The notes under the pieces were generated by a model. That model was not told the origin of the DNA. It saw nothing but the letters and a program-made list of their open reading frames with translations, and did not search any database. Source: Triglochin maritima (taxonomy: Eukaryota > Streptophyta > Magnoliopsida > Alismatales > Juncaginaceae). From it: 64,000 bases of DNA. The position numbers and the translations under genes were made by a program. Each line of letters starts with the position of its first letter. The first letter of the stretch is position 1. Shown here one piece after another: positions 1 through 12,424 of this stretch. The stretch covers positions 14,748,743 through 14,812,742 of the forward strand of contig OY821772.1 in assembly GCA_963682175.1 (NCBI GenBank), written 5' to 3'.

Positions 1-560
1 TAAACAAACCCGATAAACTTACAAACATTCAAGTCTACACAATCAAAAAATGTCAAACATCAAAACCTCAAAACATAAATGTGCATCATCTCCACCCCCA
101 AAGGGGTATGAAACTACTCACTACTCATTAGGCTAACATTTATATTAAGAAGAGAAAACATTATAACTAATTCTACTAACATTAGTTAAACAAAATTAAG
201 CTAAGCATGCAAGAATTAAAAGAGACAACATGAAACTAACAAAAAATTCTTTTATTCATGACTCACATTACAAGTAGCATCGCTCGACATCAGTTTTGCT
301 CTGAGGCTTTACTCTAAGTAGAGGGAATGACCACCAAGCAAGGAGTGGATTACAAAGAAGGAAGATCAGTTCTATTTATAGACATGAAAAAGACAACTAG
401 GGACAATCCCCCGATATGGGACTAATGAAACATTCCCAGAATAGACATAAACACATAACCCATATCTACGCGAAACTGGATTGGATTATGAGAAAATGGA
501 CCGCTAATTGGCCACCAATTGGCATTCACTTTTTCTCAGATCGGACACATTTTTTGATAT
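1..560 (-). mobile_element. Athila-type LTR, partial, reverse orientation
   Basis: Read on the minus strand this matches the middle of the Athila-type LTRs found elsewhere in the window: the stretch with the CCCCTTTGGGG-like palindrome (about 100-120), the polyadenylation-side sequence around the gtgagtcat motif (about 260), a TATA-like segment (ctatttatag near 372-381) and the GCCAATTGG palindromes near 500-530. It runs off the left edge. The LTR start (TGATTGACATC in other copies) is missing, so it is truncated near 560. Its first 145 bases are closely similar to 5457-5594. Confidence 0.75.
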
Positions 561-619
561 CTTCTTGAGTGCTTCAATTATTCACGTGGAGTGCACTCGG
601 ATCGGTTATTGGAGTGCAA

Positions 620-1077
620 TCGGTTATTGAAGCAAAACTCAAAGTGGAGAGGATGCCACATTCTAATGTGAGTCATGTAAATAAAATATTTTCTTTTTAG
701 TTAGATATTGTTTCCTTTTGTCTTGCATGTTTTGTTTCCTTAAATCTTAGCATAATTAGTTAGCTTAAAGAGTATAGAGTAGATCCACCCCATTTGGGAT
801 GTAGGTGGTGTAGATTATATGATAGTGATGGGTTCTTTTATTTGTGTCATTTCATGTGCTTAATGTAGATCTATACTCGTAACATGCTTAAACTTGTATT
901 AGATGAGATAATGTCCACACTAGGTACTTATCTCATGCTAGCTTTAGAGTTTATCTTGTTGCTTGTAATGGTTTGATGGAAATGACTTGTTATGTATGGA
1001 TCCATGTTTGGTGCACATTCACATTAATGATTTAGTGTGTATGTAGGATTAATTGATGCTCTAATGGCCACACTAGG
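620..1077 (+). mobile_element. Athila-type LTR fragment, left part
   Basis: Plus-strand LTR sequence beginning near the conserved 'ttgaagca' segment and the gtgagtcatg motif. It corresponds to the downstream half of the complete LTRs at 19429 and 41540. It lies head-to-head with the minus-strand LTR at 1-560, with about 60 bp of unplaced sequence between them. It is interrupted at 1077 by a solo LTR and resumes at 2747. The CTAGG at 1073-1077 is the left copy of that insertion's target duplication. Confidence 0.7.
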
Positions 1078-2746
1078 TGTAAGTTAATCGGTCACTAATC
1101 TAGAGGGGGTGAATAAATTATCTCCTAATTTTCTTATACAATTGCACAATTAAAATAATAAGGGAAAGAATGCAAACCACAAGATGACTCCGGAGATTTA
1201 TAGAGGTTCGATCGCACCACCATGATCTAGTCCTCTCCTCAAGTTCTGATCAATCCTCTGATCCCTACTCGAGAATTCACTATTATCTTCGTTCCGTGTC
1301 GAAGATAAACCCTCTTACAATCGGACCCTTGCGAACACACTCGCCTTGCTCGGATCTCCTCTCACAACCCGAGAGGGTGCTTCCTCGAAGCTTTACAAGA
1401 CAATGGAAATTGAATGTGGTTGTTGAACTCTAACTTGAATGCACTCAAGGATATGATTTAAGCTTGGAGTGAATTTAGTGGAAGTATGAGAGCTGGTGGA
1501 GATTTGAAGGCTTGAAGATTGAGAGCATAAGAGTAGGATTGAATTTTTTGAAAAGTGTTGTTGTGAATGTGTCTCTTAAGTGAAGTTTCTATAGCCTTCA
1601 AAACAAATAGAGCCATTATGGTAAGTTTCTGAGAATTGGACCAAAGGAAAACAAGATGTGACTTAAGCGCGGGCAGAAATCGAGACAAATTCGGTCGACC
1701 GTTATCCAAACAGTAATCCGAAGAAGTGGTCAAAAATAAGAACTCGGTTGACCGATTATAGGTCGGATAACCGTTCACCAACTTCCAGTAACTATTTTCT
1801 AATATCGGCTAATTAACTTCGGTTGACCGAGACCATGTCGGTGCACCGTTCAAAATGGACAGTAAAGAATTGGTGCGACCTGGTGATCATGTTCGGTAGA
1901 CCGTGGCAAGTTCGGTTGACCGATACTTGTGCGGGTTTTCGGTTGACATTGAGTGTGGAATTGGTTTATCGATAACGGTTGAAAAATTACATGGAAAATA
2001 GTCGTTATGTTCTAATTGACAACAAGACTTCGGTAATCCAAAGAGCTATCGGTAGACCGGTATGGATGTTTCAAAGGATGTGGCCAAACGACAAAATATA
2101 AGTCGGGTGAAGTTAGTTTGTGCCACGTGGACCAATAAGATGAAGTCGTTTAGGCCAAAAGACACAAGAGAGTTCAGATGACCGATCCCTCTTCGGTATA
2201 CCAAATAGAGATGTCCAGAGAAATTCCGAAGCTACTGGGAATAGAGCAATGGTCGACCGCGTAAGGTTCGGTACACCGAAACAAGGATTCTAGGAGATCA
2301 AGTTTTTACTGACTCTAAGGAGACAGTTGATCGGGTAAGGTTCGGTACACCGAACCAAGGATTCCAGGAGATCAATTGGTTACTGACTCTATAGGGAACG
2401 GTTCACCGAATGACACTCGGTCATCCGTTGGGAATCAGATTCGGTAGACCGACAAGGACACGGTCGACCACGACATACAGGTTTATCCTTTTGTGCATCA
2501 AGTGTACATTTGATCCTATAACTCAAATAAATGGAAAATTACATATGAAGTCCTTGAGCTTTGATTACAAGTCTTGAGCCTTGATCTTGAAGTTGATTAG
2601 TCCATTGGTTTGATCACCTACATTGTTAGGAATACACAATATCTATGCAATTTGACAATATGATGTGTGTGATGTTGTAATTGAAGTTACACATAATATT
2701 AGTTTGTTAATCATCAAAATTATGATAAAGGGACAAAAAGGCAACA
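1078..2746 (-). mobile_element. Copia (SIRE-like) solo LTR with CTAGG target duplication
   Basis: On the minus strand it starts TGTTGCCTTTTTGTCC and ends CTTACA, giving canonical TG...CA termini. The 5-bp sequence CTAGG flanks it at 1073-1077 and 2747-2751. Removing it restores a continuous Athila LTR phrase (cacactaggtacttat). The start resembles the SIRE-like LTR at 13856 (tgatgatt...aatcaac, then ggtgatcaa), and both carry reiterated CGGTnnACCG palindromes upstream of a TATA-like site, here about 1660-2480. No internal region remains, so LTR-LTR recombination is the simplest explanation. Its family assignment is an inference from this resemblance. Confidence 0.8.
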
Positions 2747-3125
2747 CTAGGTACTTATTGAATGCTTCACAATCTAAAATCAACCTCAACTTTATGTGAG
2801 ATATGCACGTTCATGGTTTGCCATGTAATGTTGTGTATCCTACACTTAGATTCTACACTAGGTTCTACTTGTATGTCACACAAACTACACTTGTGCCTAA
2901 TTGAAATGAAGACTCACTCACACACACATACCTACACACCTCCACTCCATGGGGGTTTAGTTTAATTGTTAATTCATTCATAGTTTAGTGTAATCCAACT
3001 TCATCTCCCCTTATTTTCCACTTGACTTCTGAAGAACCAGAGTTGACACACCTCCCTGTGGAATCAACCCGTACTTGTCGCGTCTTCACTGATGTCGTGC
3101 ACTTGCTGTTATTTAAAACGATTCG
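2747..3125 (+). mobile_element. Athila-type LTR fragment, right part
   Basis: Continuation of the LTR from 620. It contains the plant-Athila phrase 'acacctccctgtgga..acccgtacttg' and the terminal block 'gtgcacttgctgttatttaaaacg'. It stops about eight bases short of a normal LTR end. Instead of the expected primer-binding site it abuts minus-strand gag sequence at 3126, which marks a rearrangement breakpoint. It may be the remnant of the 5' LTR of E1 (7441-20795), but the intervening sequence is foreign, so this is only a possibility. Confidence 0.65.
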
Positions 3126-3648
3126 CTCATGCCATAACGCGATGTCATGGTGTGGGCATGGGGATAGTAGCTCCTTGAACATCTCTAAATATGTATGGAA
3201 TGATCCAGTTAACGCTGATAAAACGAATTAATTTTGTTCCTTAGTTTTTGAGTATGATGATTTGGAAAGTATTTCTTGAGGAATGCAAATTGGAATTCAT
3301 CCCAAGTTCTAAAGACATTCACCTGGTTGCTGTACAACCACTTCTTCGCATCATCCTTCAATGCAAAAGGGAACAAGCCTCAGGTGAGTGGAGTCTGTGC
3401 CGAGTTGTTACAGCTTGAACATCGCGTAGACCTCCTCAAATTCTCTGAGAAAGAGATAGAGGTCACCCTTCCTAGTGAAGTAAGGGAGCATGGAGACAAA
3501 TTGAGGCTTAATCTTAAAGTGTTTCCATGTTGCCTGGGGCAACACGATGCAGGACGGAAGGGCAGTCCGTGCCGGAAAGCATCGGTCACGCAGAGGAACG
3601 GAACAGGTGGGTCCAGCAACTGCTCCTCCTTGCGTATTGATCAGCCAT
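3126..3648 (-). pseudogene. Athila-type gag capsid fragment, frameshifted
   Basis: The minus strand encodes pieces of the same gag as the open frame at 44019: PCIVLP-like, PQFVSMLP, FLREFEEVYAMFKL, DDAKKWLYSNQ, FLKKYFPNH and MFKELLSPCPHH. They are scattered over several frames by small indels and stops. The start codon equivalent to the internal Met of E3 (MAANF) lies at 3646-3648. An upstream reading frame to about 3790 keeps residues matching E3's extension (VPLCMLxW...LTR...SRVxHSxGSMA). Only the N-terminal half of gag remains. The downstream part is lost at the 3125/3126 breakpoint. Confidence 0.8.
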
Positions 3649-4735
3649 GGAACCCGTACTATGTTGGACACGGGACAGGGATGCGTTCAAAAAGTCAGAA
3701 ATCGAGGATAGATCGATGTTGTATCTGGTCAAATGACCCTCAACGTCTTGTGACCACACAAGCATGCACAAAGGTACACAGAAACACGAACCAAACGTAT
3801 ATTTTTTTAGAACAACAAAAAAATTGAGAAGGGTGCGTACATGAGAAGACCAGAGGACGCAGAGGAGATGGGAGAAGTCCTTAAGCTTCGAGGTATGGGT
3901 GAGAGTAGAAGACAACTTACGGTTATAGGTCCTTAGGCTAGACGATACCTTACTTCAAGATCACTAATCTCGACATGCCTCACCTCCTTACAACGAAGAC
4001 CACAATGCCCAGCAAGTGATACCGGATCCGGAGATCTAGTACGTCCTACTATCGATAAGGCATGCGACGCCGATCAGGTCATGGCAGTCTCAATTGGATC
4101 ACTCTCCTAGTGTGTCCGAAATCCTTATAGGTCAATGTCTACTTGCTTTTGGAATTAAGGCTTTTGAGGTGGTTTTTGGGGCTAAGGAAGGGGTGATGAA
4201 ATCCCCCACTTTATTTTGTAAACTATAGGTGGTGCCCTTAACTTGATTTGGTTCTTAAACTAGCATGCAACTCACCAAACAAACACTCACCTCACTCTTG
4301 TTTCAATACAAACATTACTAAATAATAATGTACTAATGCGTGAATGAGTGTTAAGGAATGCGAACCTCGCTCCAGCAATCAACGAAAAAAAATTAAAACT
4401 AAGAAAAAACAAATAACATTCTCAAGTCATTACAATCTCATGACAAACTGGGAGCGGTAACAAAGTGACAATAAATCAGGCAATATGCTGCCATACATCA
4501 AACATGAACTGTGAACTACATGAGAAACTACTGGACTAACAGTGATTACCAAACCGCCAACCAGACCACTATCTAGCGGTCTGTATGGCTTCAAATGCTT
4601 CTACCAAACTCCTACCGAAATCTGGATCTCACCTGATCACATGGACAACACCACTACTAAAACAAAAATTAAAACCACTCGAATCACCCAAGCAAAGGTT
4701 GGGACAAGGCGCTCCCAACAACGACACCAAAAACT
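3649..4735 (-). mobile_element. Athila-type leader region, reverse orientation
   Basis: Non-coding leader between LTR and gag, homologous to 42952-44018 (E3) and 59761-60679 (E4). The block at about 3930-4125 (minus strand) holds the most conserved part, including cctgatcggcg and gatagtagga. A diverged primer site (tttttggtgtcgttg on the minus strand) directly follows the LTR end at 4736. Confidence 0.75.
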
Positions 4736-5594
4736 TGTTAAAGTTTTAGTAATTAACCACAAGTGCACGACTGTCAAGGAAGACGGGGCAAGTACGGGTC
4801 GATTCGCAGAGAGCGATGTCAACGTTCGAGTGAGCAAAATCAAGTGGAAAACAGTGGTGGAAGAAGAGATTTTTACTCTATGACTGAAAGGACGATTATG
4901 TTAAGAATGCAAAACAAACTAAATTACGATGCAAATGAAAACTAAAGAAATTCAGCAAACGATATGGAACGAAATATGGATCAACCCCTAAGGGGTGGAG
5001 TGTGTGAACATATGAGGTGAGAGAAGTGATGAATGACCTATGTAAGCATGTATATGTATGTGTGTCATGTGTGTGTCTTCATGCATAGGAAGTGTCTAAT
5101 GTTATGGGAAGACCTATCATTCCATTCACACAACGTATCAGCAGTTACTACTTGATTATCATAAGACGAGGCTCAGTATGAGAAGTGTCTAAAATTATGG
5201 CAAGACTCGTCCAAACTAGGAACTCATGTGAAGAACAAAGCTAAACATGGGAGGTGTCTGAATCTTATGGCAAAACTCATCAAAATAAAGTTACTTCAAT
5301 CAATCAAGCGAGCAAACATTAATACAAACACACGACTAACATGTAGCATACCTAACAGGAAATTTTAGCCAAAAACATGAGGAAACCAAGCATGAGAAGT
5401 GTCTGAAATGTATGGAAAAACCCATCAAAAATCCCCCAAACATATAGATGATTAAAACAAACCCGATAAACTTACAAACATTCAACTCTACACAATCAAA
5501 ATTCGTCAAACATCAAAATCTCAAAACATAAATGTGCATCATCTCCACCCCCCAAAGGGGGATGAAAGTACTCATTACTCATTAAGCTTATACG
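4736..5594 (-). mobile_element. Athila-type 5' LTR, truncated, reverse orientation
   Basis: Minus-strand LTR end reading ...ttaaca then ag plus the primer site. It contains the usual repeated 'ttttgccataa...agacacttc' phrases (here in reverse, 5080-5420) and the CCCCTTTGGGG palindrome near 5555. Homology stops around 5594 (actcattaagct), before the promoter half of the LTR. It belongs with 3126-4735. Confidence 0.75.
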
Positions 5595-7440
5595 TTTCAG
5601 TATTTTTTCTCTTTTCTTCTCTTCTTTATTACCTAATACCTGAAATATAACTACAAACACACGAGTAGCACAATATTTGGGTAAAATTAAGGATATATAG
5701 TATGAATATGATGCATGATATGCTACTAATCACTTAGATCGTAAGATATAATCAGAGTATAATAAAAATTAAACGTGCATGAACAAAGAGATGGAAAACA
5801 GATATGATCACAACAATACAAGCATATGGCGACATGTATATTGCATAATAGAAGTTAATCAACTAGCTAAATTTCATGGAACATAGTTCATAGGTCCAGT
5901 AGAAAAAATCTCACATGAACATGTAACTTATTAGCAGTAAAAGAAATATGATTATAACACGTAAAATCAGCATGTGAGACTCCTCAATAGCAAATTATGC
6001 ACCAACAAATTCAGGAAAACATCACGCTACGCAAAGAAACTATACGCATACATGAACCCGACGTATTCCTCCACAATCCAGCCACGACTTCCTTGATTTC
6101 TCTACTCAACCAACCAGGGAACATGTGACAAGGGTTGTGATGAGGTGGGATGACACAGCCCGCCACCACAGCCCATGGACTTACGCTACAACCGACCAAA
6201 CTAGGGAGGCTTCCCCTTGCACATGCACCCTAGTTGCCTGACCGGACAACCCACTGGTGCTGGATAGCCCTCCATCCAACACACCCCACCCATTATCTCA
6301 TATTTGGGCCAGAAGCATATCTGAGAATTGAAGAAAAAACGTGCTCCAAGTTGCCGCAGAAAGCTGATGCCCGCGAATCTCTTCCCTGCTCACTTTCCTT
6401 TCTTGCTAACCGGAGTTGCTGCCTTGCCGAAATGTTCATGTGAGGGGGAGAATGTTTGTGCGTGGGGAGGGAGAGGGATTGTGCAACCAAAGTGATAGCT
6501 AGGGTTGCTCCCTTGGATCCATGCTACAGCTTACCAAAACGCTAGCACCCACATATATCTGCACCAAAATCTCCCCTTGATTCTTCCTTCCTTGTCCTTG
6601 CAAAATAATATCTTCATTTCCCGATGTGGTGCCACCTCACATGCACACTCATCACACCTCACACACCATACCACATGGTCTGAAGAAAATTCCAAACCCA
6701 ACGCCTCCCATGACCAAAGCAAAAACTGATTGAGCATAGTTGCACACACGCCCGACGGGCCACACCCACTCCACCAAAAAGGAAACTTTTCTCTGGAGGA
6801 ACGCTTCTCCCAAAAATGAAACTTTTCCTTAAAGATGAAACTTTCCCCGAAGAGGAACTGTCCCCGGAAAGGAAACTTTTCCTTAAAACGGAAACTTTCC
6901 CGAAACAAGAATAAACACACCACACAAACAAACATAATATAAATTAAATGAAGTATAAGAGATGAAAAGTGACTTAGTAGAGTACCAGGAGAGTAGGTCT
7001 TACATGAACTTCTCTTCACAAATTTTCTCGGGTTTTCTTTGGGGTTGTTAGACTTAAGTTATTTTAAATAAATTCATTTCTAACACATATGAAATTTATT
7101 TAATTTTTTAATATGTGATATTTTCTCAAAAGGATGATATATTTTTGTTTATGATATTATATAAATATGGATATCAACTTTTCTATCAAATTTGTATTTG
7201 AATTTGTCCGTTTCGGAATGGGTTTTCATCTGACTATGATCATATCCGTTTTGTAAGGATATGGATATTGGTTTTTGTATACATACCGATTTGTATCCGC
7301 ATCGTTATTCGGATTTTGAAAATGGATATGGATATCTGTATGGCTATATCGGTACCTTATCTATCGTTTTCTCCCTAGTAGGAATAGACCAAATAAATCA
7401 TCTAAATTCTAATATTAATTCAAACAAAAGAGGAAGTGTC
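5595..7440. other. Unclassified intergenic or repeat sequence
   Basis: No convincing coding region. The left half (5595-6000) is AT-rich. Positions 6000-6780 are more balanced and carry only short random frames. A cluster of short repeats lies at 6779-6905. From about 7030 to 7430 the sequence is AT-rich with repeated ggatat/tatccg words. It probably consists of old transposon pieces, but I cannot assign a family. Confidence 0.4.
6779..6905. repeat. Degenerate tandem repeat around GAAACTTTTCCTTAAA
   Basis: Six or so copies of a roughly 20-bp unit (ggaaacttttct, tgaaacttttccttaaa, tgaaactttccccgaa, ggaaacttttccttaaaa, ggaaactttcccgaaa). On the minus strand it gives an open but low-complexity frame (FRFKEKFPFRG), which I regard as a by-product. 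Confidence 0.7.
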
Positions 7441-7519
7441 TAGTGGCGTTTTAGGAGGTTTCTTGAGTTGCAGGTGGAAGGGGGAGATCTAGTATCCAAG
7501 GGAAAGGGGGAGAGACAAA

Positions 7520-9732
7520 AAGTGGCGTTTGTGGAGGTTTCTTTGAGAGGTTCAATGACCTTCTCCAACAGTGCCCTCATCATGGACTTGAGCTATGGAA
7601 GTTGTGCCAGATTATTTACGAGGGCCTCAACTACAACACCCACACATTGTTGGAGTCGATGTGTCAAGGTGATTTCAAAATGAAACCCATCAATGAGGCA
7701 TGAGACACTTTTGAGTTAATGGCTGAATGTACCTTTGAGTTGGACACCATGAGAGAGCCACCAGCCGCCATGTCTTCTGGTTGGACTGGATCATATCAAG
7801 TTGAGTAAACTATCACGTCTGAGGTGAAATTGGTTGCTCTCATGCATAGGATTGAGAGTTTAGAGTTGGGTCGAGCTCCTGTAGCTTAGGTCTCTACTCC
7901 TGGGTGTAGTAGGTGTAGACTTACGGGCCATGATGACTTGGAATGCGCTTACGCTCCAAGGGATACTGAGCATGCAAATGTGATGTATCAACATAGGCCC
8001 CGTAATGACCCCTACAGTCACTCCTACAACCTGGGATGGCGTAACCATCCTAACTTATCTTGGGGCCTAGTGGGGTTCACGGTCAGAGCTCGCATGCTCA
8101 ACTTCAACCTCCACCTTATCAACCTCCATGCCCATCGGCGACCTACCAACCCCCACATCAAAGGTCTCGGCACCATAATTACCACCCTGCTCAAGCCTCA
8201 TCGTTGGGTTATTCTAACCAAACTCCACTACCCCAACAGGTTGACCCGAAGGACCCCACTCTAGAACAAACCCTTCAAGCGTTCATGCAGAGCACACAAA
8301 CCATGTTTGCGGCCAACAATAATTCGGTCAAAGCATTGGAAATGCAAGTTAGCCAGTTGGCTCATCAGCTCCATGAACGCGAGAAGGGTCAGTTACCGAG
8401 TAAACCTATGGTAAATCCCATGGGTCAACCTGCTCATGCTAGGCAGAATGTACACATTGTTGAAAGTGACCCTTCCCAACATGCCAATGTTGTCCATACC
8501 TTAAGATCAGGAAGGGTTGTTGACAACAATGTAGAAATGCCTGAAGCCAACCCTGTTGGTGACTCTTCCGAGGAGGGTCGTGAGTCTGTCAAGGAACCTA
8601 ATTCTGAGACTCCTCCTCGTGATAGTTATGTCCCCAAGGCACCATTCCCTCATAGGTGGACTAAAAAACGTGATGACCATTGGGACAAAATCGTTGAGGT
8701 ACTTAGGCAAGTCAAGGTGAACATCCTGTTGTTGGACGTTGTTCAACAAATGCCACCGTATGCCAAGTTTCTTAAGGACCATTGTACCATTAAGAGAAGA
8801 ACAAATGTTCCCAAAAAGGCATTTTTGGCCGCCAATGTGAGCTCGATATTGACACAACCCATGCAAGTCAAATACAAGGAGCCTGGTTGTCCTACTGTCT
8901 TTTGCATGATCGGTAATGTGACAATTCCTCAAGCTTTATTGGATTTGGGAGTATCTGTGACCTCCTGCCCTACTCTGTCTATGTCAACTTTGGAATAGGA
9001 GATATTAAACCAACGAGGACAACCCTCCAGTTGGCTGACAGATCTGTCAAGATTCCACGAGGGAGTGTGGAGGATGTCCTTATTAAAGTGGGTGAGTTCG
9101 TATTTCCAGTTGAATTCATCATCTTGGATACTGAACTTGTGTCCAACCCACAAGGACAAATTCCAGTGATCCTTGGGAGGCCTTTTCTTGTGGCATCTAA
9201 AGCTTTGATCAATTGTCGCAATGGTTTGATGAGGTTGTCTTTTGGAAACCTCAAGGCGGATTTCAACATCTTTACTCTTGGTAAGCAACCCGGGCTCTTC
9301 GACGATGCTGTCGGAGCCAATTTCATTCAGGACACGGATGAGTCCGAGTCATTAGGCATGTTCAACTCACATCGACATATTATTGAGGTGCCTAATGACC
9401 AGGTTGCGAGTGAAGATGATCTTGAGGAATCCTCCTGTGAATCTCTGGATGAGGATGCACATCTAGGTGCTTGCTCCTCTTACCCCGTGGCCCTTGAGTC
9501 ACTTGAAATTAACTCTGAATCTGACAATGACCCACCTCCAGTCAAGCTTAAACTGCTCCCCGATAACCTGGAATACATCTTTTTAGGTGATAATGAGACA
9601 TTGCTACTCATTATTGCTTTCGATCTTGCACAACATCAAGAGGTTGCCCTCAAAAAAGTGCTCTTTGAAAACAAAGAGGCTATCGTGTGGTCATTGAAGG
9701 ATATCAAGGAAATTATCCCTGGTATTGTTTAG
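7520..9732 (+). pseudogene. gag-pro: E1 gag-protease, degenerate
   Basis: The first recognisable part reads as the end of the capsid domain (FFERFNDLLQQCPHHGLELWK, then LLESMCQGDF) in broken frames. A degenerate knuckle follows (CSRCRLTGHDDLEC near 7912), then a Q/P-rich linker. A frame opens at about 8060 and runs through the conserved pre-protease stretch (KVNILLLDVVQQMP, NVPKKAFLAANVSSI) to the protease motif ALLDLGVSV near 8950. One base appears to be missing near 8961. The protease therefore continues in the next frame (LQLADRSVKIP, FPVEFIILDT, ILGRPFLVASKALINCRNG) until a stop at 9730-9732, where relatives have Gln. In intact elements the protease processes the polyprotein inside the virus-like particle. 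Confidence 0.85.
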
Positions 9733-12424
9733 CATCGGATCCACATGGAAGAGGATTCTAGCCCCCCCGGGACCCACAATGAAGATTGAATCATGTACTG
9801 AAAGAAGCCGTCCGAAAGGAGGTTCTTAAATGCTTAGATCATGGCATAATCTATCCTATCTCTGATAGTTCGTGGGTGAGTCTTGTCCTTGTGGTTCCCA
9901 AGAAGTCAGGCATGACGGTTGTTGAGAATGAGTGTAATGAGCTTATCCCGACACGCCTGCAAATTGGCTGGCGAGTTTGCGTTGATTATCGCAAACTCAA
10001 TGCGGCAACACGGATAGATCATTTCCCGATGCCATTCATTGATCAGATGTTGGAAAGGTTGGCCGGACATGAGTATTATTATTTTCTTGATGGATACTCT
10101 GGTTACAACCAAATTCCCATCACCCCCGACGATCAAGACAAAACCACATTTACTTGACCCTTTGGCACGTTTGCCTACCGTCGCATGCCCTTTGGGTTAT
10201 GTAATGCGCCGGCAACGTTTCAAAGGTGTATGATCAGCATCTTCTCCGATATGGTAGAGCGTTTCGTTCAGATTTTCATGGACGACTTTTCCATATTTGG
10301 CGCTTCCTTTGATGAGTGCCTTCATCACTTGAGCCTTGTCCTCAATCGATGCCATGAGAAGAATCTCACTCTCAATTGGGAGAAATGTCACTGCATGGTG
10401 AAGCGAGGGATTGTACTTGGACATGTGGTCTCGAGTAGGGGAATTGAGGTCGATCCCGCCAAAGTGGGTCTGATTGCTAATCTACCACCGCCACGTAATG
10501 TGAAGGATATCCGTGTCTTTTTGGGGCATGCTAGATTCTATTTGCGGTTCATTCGGGATTTTAGCAAAATTGCTCAACCTCTCACCACCTTGTTGGCTAA
10601 GGATGCCATTTTTGAGTTCATACCGGATTGCCACCATGCCTTTTTGACCTTGAAGAAAAACTTAACTTCAGATCCCATAATTAAAGCACCGGTGTGGACT
10701 GAACCCTTCAAGTTAATGTGTGATGCATCTGACTTCGCTGTGAGAGCAGTGCTTGGGCAACGATTGGACAAATTGCCTCATGTGAGCTACTATGGCAGTA
10801 GAACACTCAAAGATGCCCAATTGAACTACACTGTGACCGAGAAGGAATTCTTAGCGATCATATTCATTTTGGAGAAATTTGGGTCATTCTTGATTGACTC
10901 CCACATGATTATCTATTCTTATCACACAACCATCAAGCACCTCATCGCGAAGAAAGATGTAAAATCCCGACTCTTGAGATGGATCTTGTTGTTACAAGAA
11001 TTCGATCTCGAGATTCGGGACAAAAAAAGGTGTGAAAATGTTGTAGCAGACCACCTGTCTCGTCTAGAGTTGACCAACCCACATGATCAAATTATTAATG
11101 ACAAATTTCCTGACGAGCAGTTGTTCATGATCAAAGATAACCCTTGGTTTGCCGACATCGTGAACTACCTCGTGATCGAGCAACTTCCTGTGGGTTGGTC
11201 AAAATCTGACCAAACCAAAATTAGATCTTATGTCAGATTCTTTCATTGGGACGACCCCTACCAATTTAAATACTGCTCTGACCAAAATTTCAGGCGGTGC
11301 GTCCCAGATAACGAGTTCCAAAGTGTGCTCCACTTCTTCCACTCTAAGGCATGTGGCGGACACTTCGGATCAAAGAAAACTGCCACCAAGGTGCTCCAAT
11401 CTGGATTCTACTGGCCTTCTCTTTTCAAAGATGCTTACGACTTTTGTAAGCAATTTGATAGGTGTCAGCGCCTTGGCAGGATTAGTCAACGTGACATGAT
11501 GCCTTTGCAAAATGTCCTTGTTGTTGACATCTTCGATGTGTGGGGCATCGACTTTATGGGTCCCTTCCCGAACTCGTTCGAGAATGTTTACATTCTGGTG
11601 GTCGTTGACTATGTGTCTAAGTGGGTTGAGGCTATACCCACAAAGACCAATGACAACAATGTGGTCACCAAATTCTTAAGGGACATTTTTACGCAATTTG
11701 GTACTCCTCGTGCCATAATCAGCAATAAGGGTACCCAATTTTGTAATCGCTCCTTTGAAGCGCTTATGAGGAATATTTGAACACCCACAAGCTTGCGACC
11801 CCATATCATCCGCAAACTAGTGGGCAGGTCGATGTCTCTAACCGTCAATTAAAGCAAATCCTTGAGAAGACGGTTAATTCCTCGAGGAAGGCTCTATCAA
11901 CTAAGTTGAATGACGCGTTGTGGGCCTTACGCACCGTGTACAAGACCAATTTGGGTATGTCCCCATATCGGGTAGTGTACGGCAAGGCTTTTCACCTACC
12001 CGTCAAGCTTAAGCACCGTGCTTTCTGGGCAATCAAGAACCTGATTATGGATCTTGATTAAGTAGGGGTGCAGCGTAAACTCGACATTGTGGAGTTGGAA
12101 GAGCTACACAATGATGCGTATGAAAATGCCAAAATTCATAAGTCCTGAGCCAAGTTGTTTCACGATCGCATGATTATGCGAAAGGTGTTTACGGCCGGGC
12201 AGAAAGTATTGCTCTACGATTCCCGGCTTCATATGTTTGCGAGTAAACTCCGCAGTCGCTGGCCTGACCCTTTTATTATCAAAACTGTGTTTCCTCATGG
12301 AGCGATTGACATCCTGAACCCAGGGAATGGGGACGTGTTCAAAGTGAATGGACGCCTCAAACCCTACTTGGAGGGGGCACCAACTGAAGTCGAGGAGGTC
12401 ATGTTCCGTCATGAACCTGTCTAG
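9733..12424 (+). pseudogene. pol: E1 pol: reverse transcriptase, RNase H, integrase, degenerate
   Basis: The RT is seen from about 9786: [36 protein letters not shown] and the catalytic FMDD at 10275-10286 (the usual YVDD position). A Trp-to-stop change lies at 10155-10157. RNase H follows ([31 protein letters not shown], to about 11070), with a Tyr where the YSDH motif normally has Asp. The integrase starts near 11130. It has an HHCC zinc-binding region ([10 protein letters not shown] ... CKQFDRC), the first catalytic Asp in [10 protein letters not shown], Asn in place of the second (IISNKGTQF), and Asp in place of the Glu (SGQVDVSNR). A frameshift lies near 11777, and stops lie at 12059-12061 and near 12149. 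The tail ends with GRLKPYLEG at 12424. No chromodomain is present. Confidence 0.9.

Noticed and set aside
3276..3827. 183-residue plus-strand frame
   Set aside because: It is antisense to recognisable gag sequence and has no similarity of its own.
6531..7019. 162-residue minus-strand frame with FKEKF repeats
   Set aside because: Arises from the short gaaacttttcc repeat; no homology recognised.
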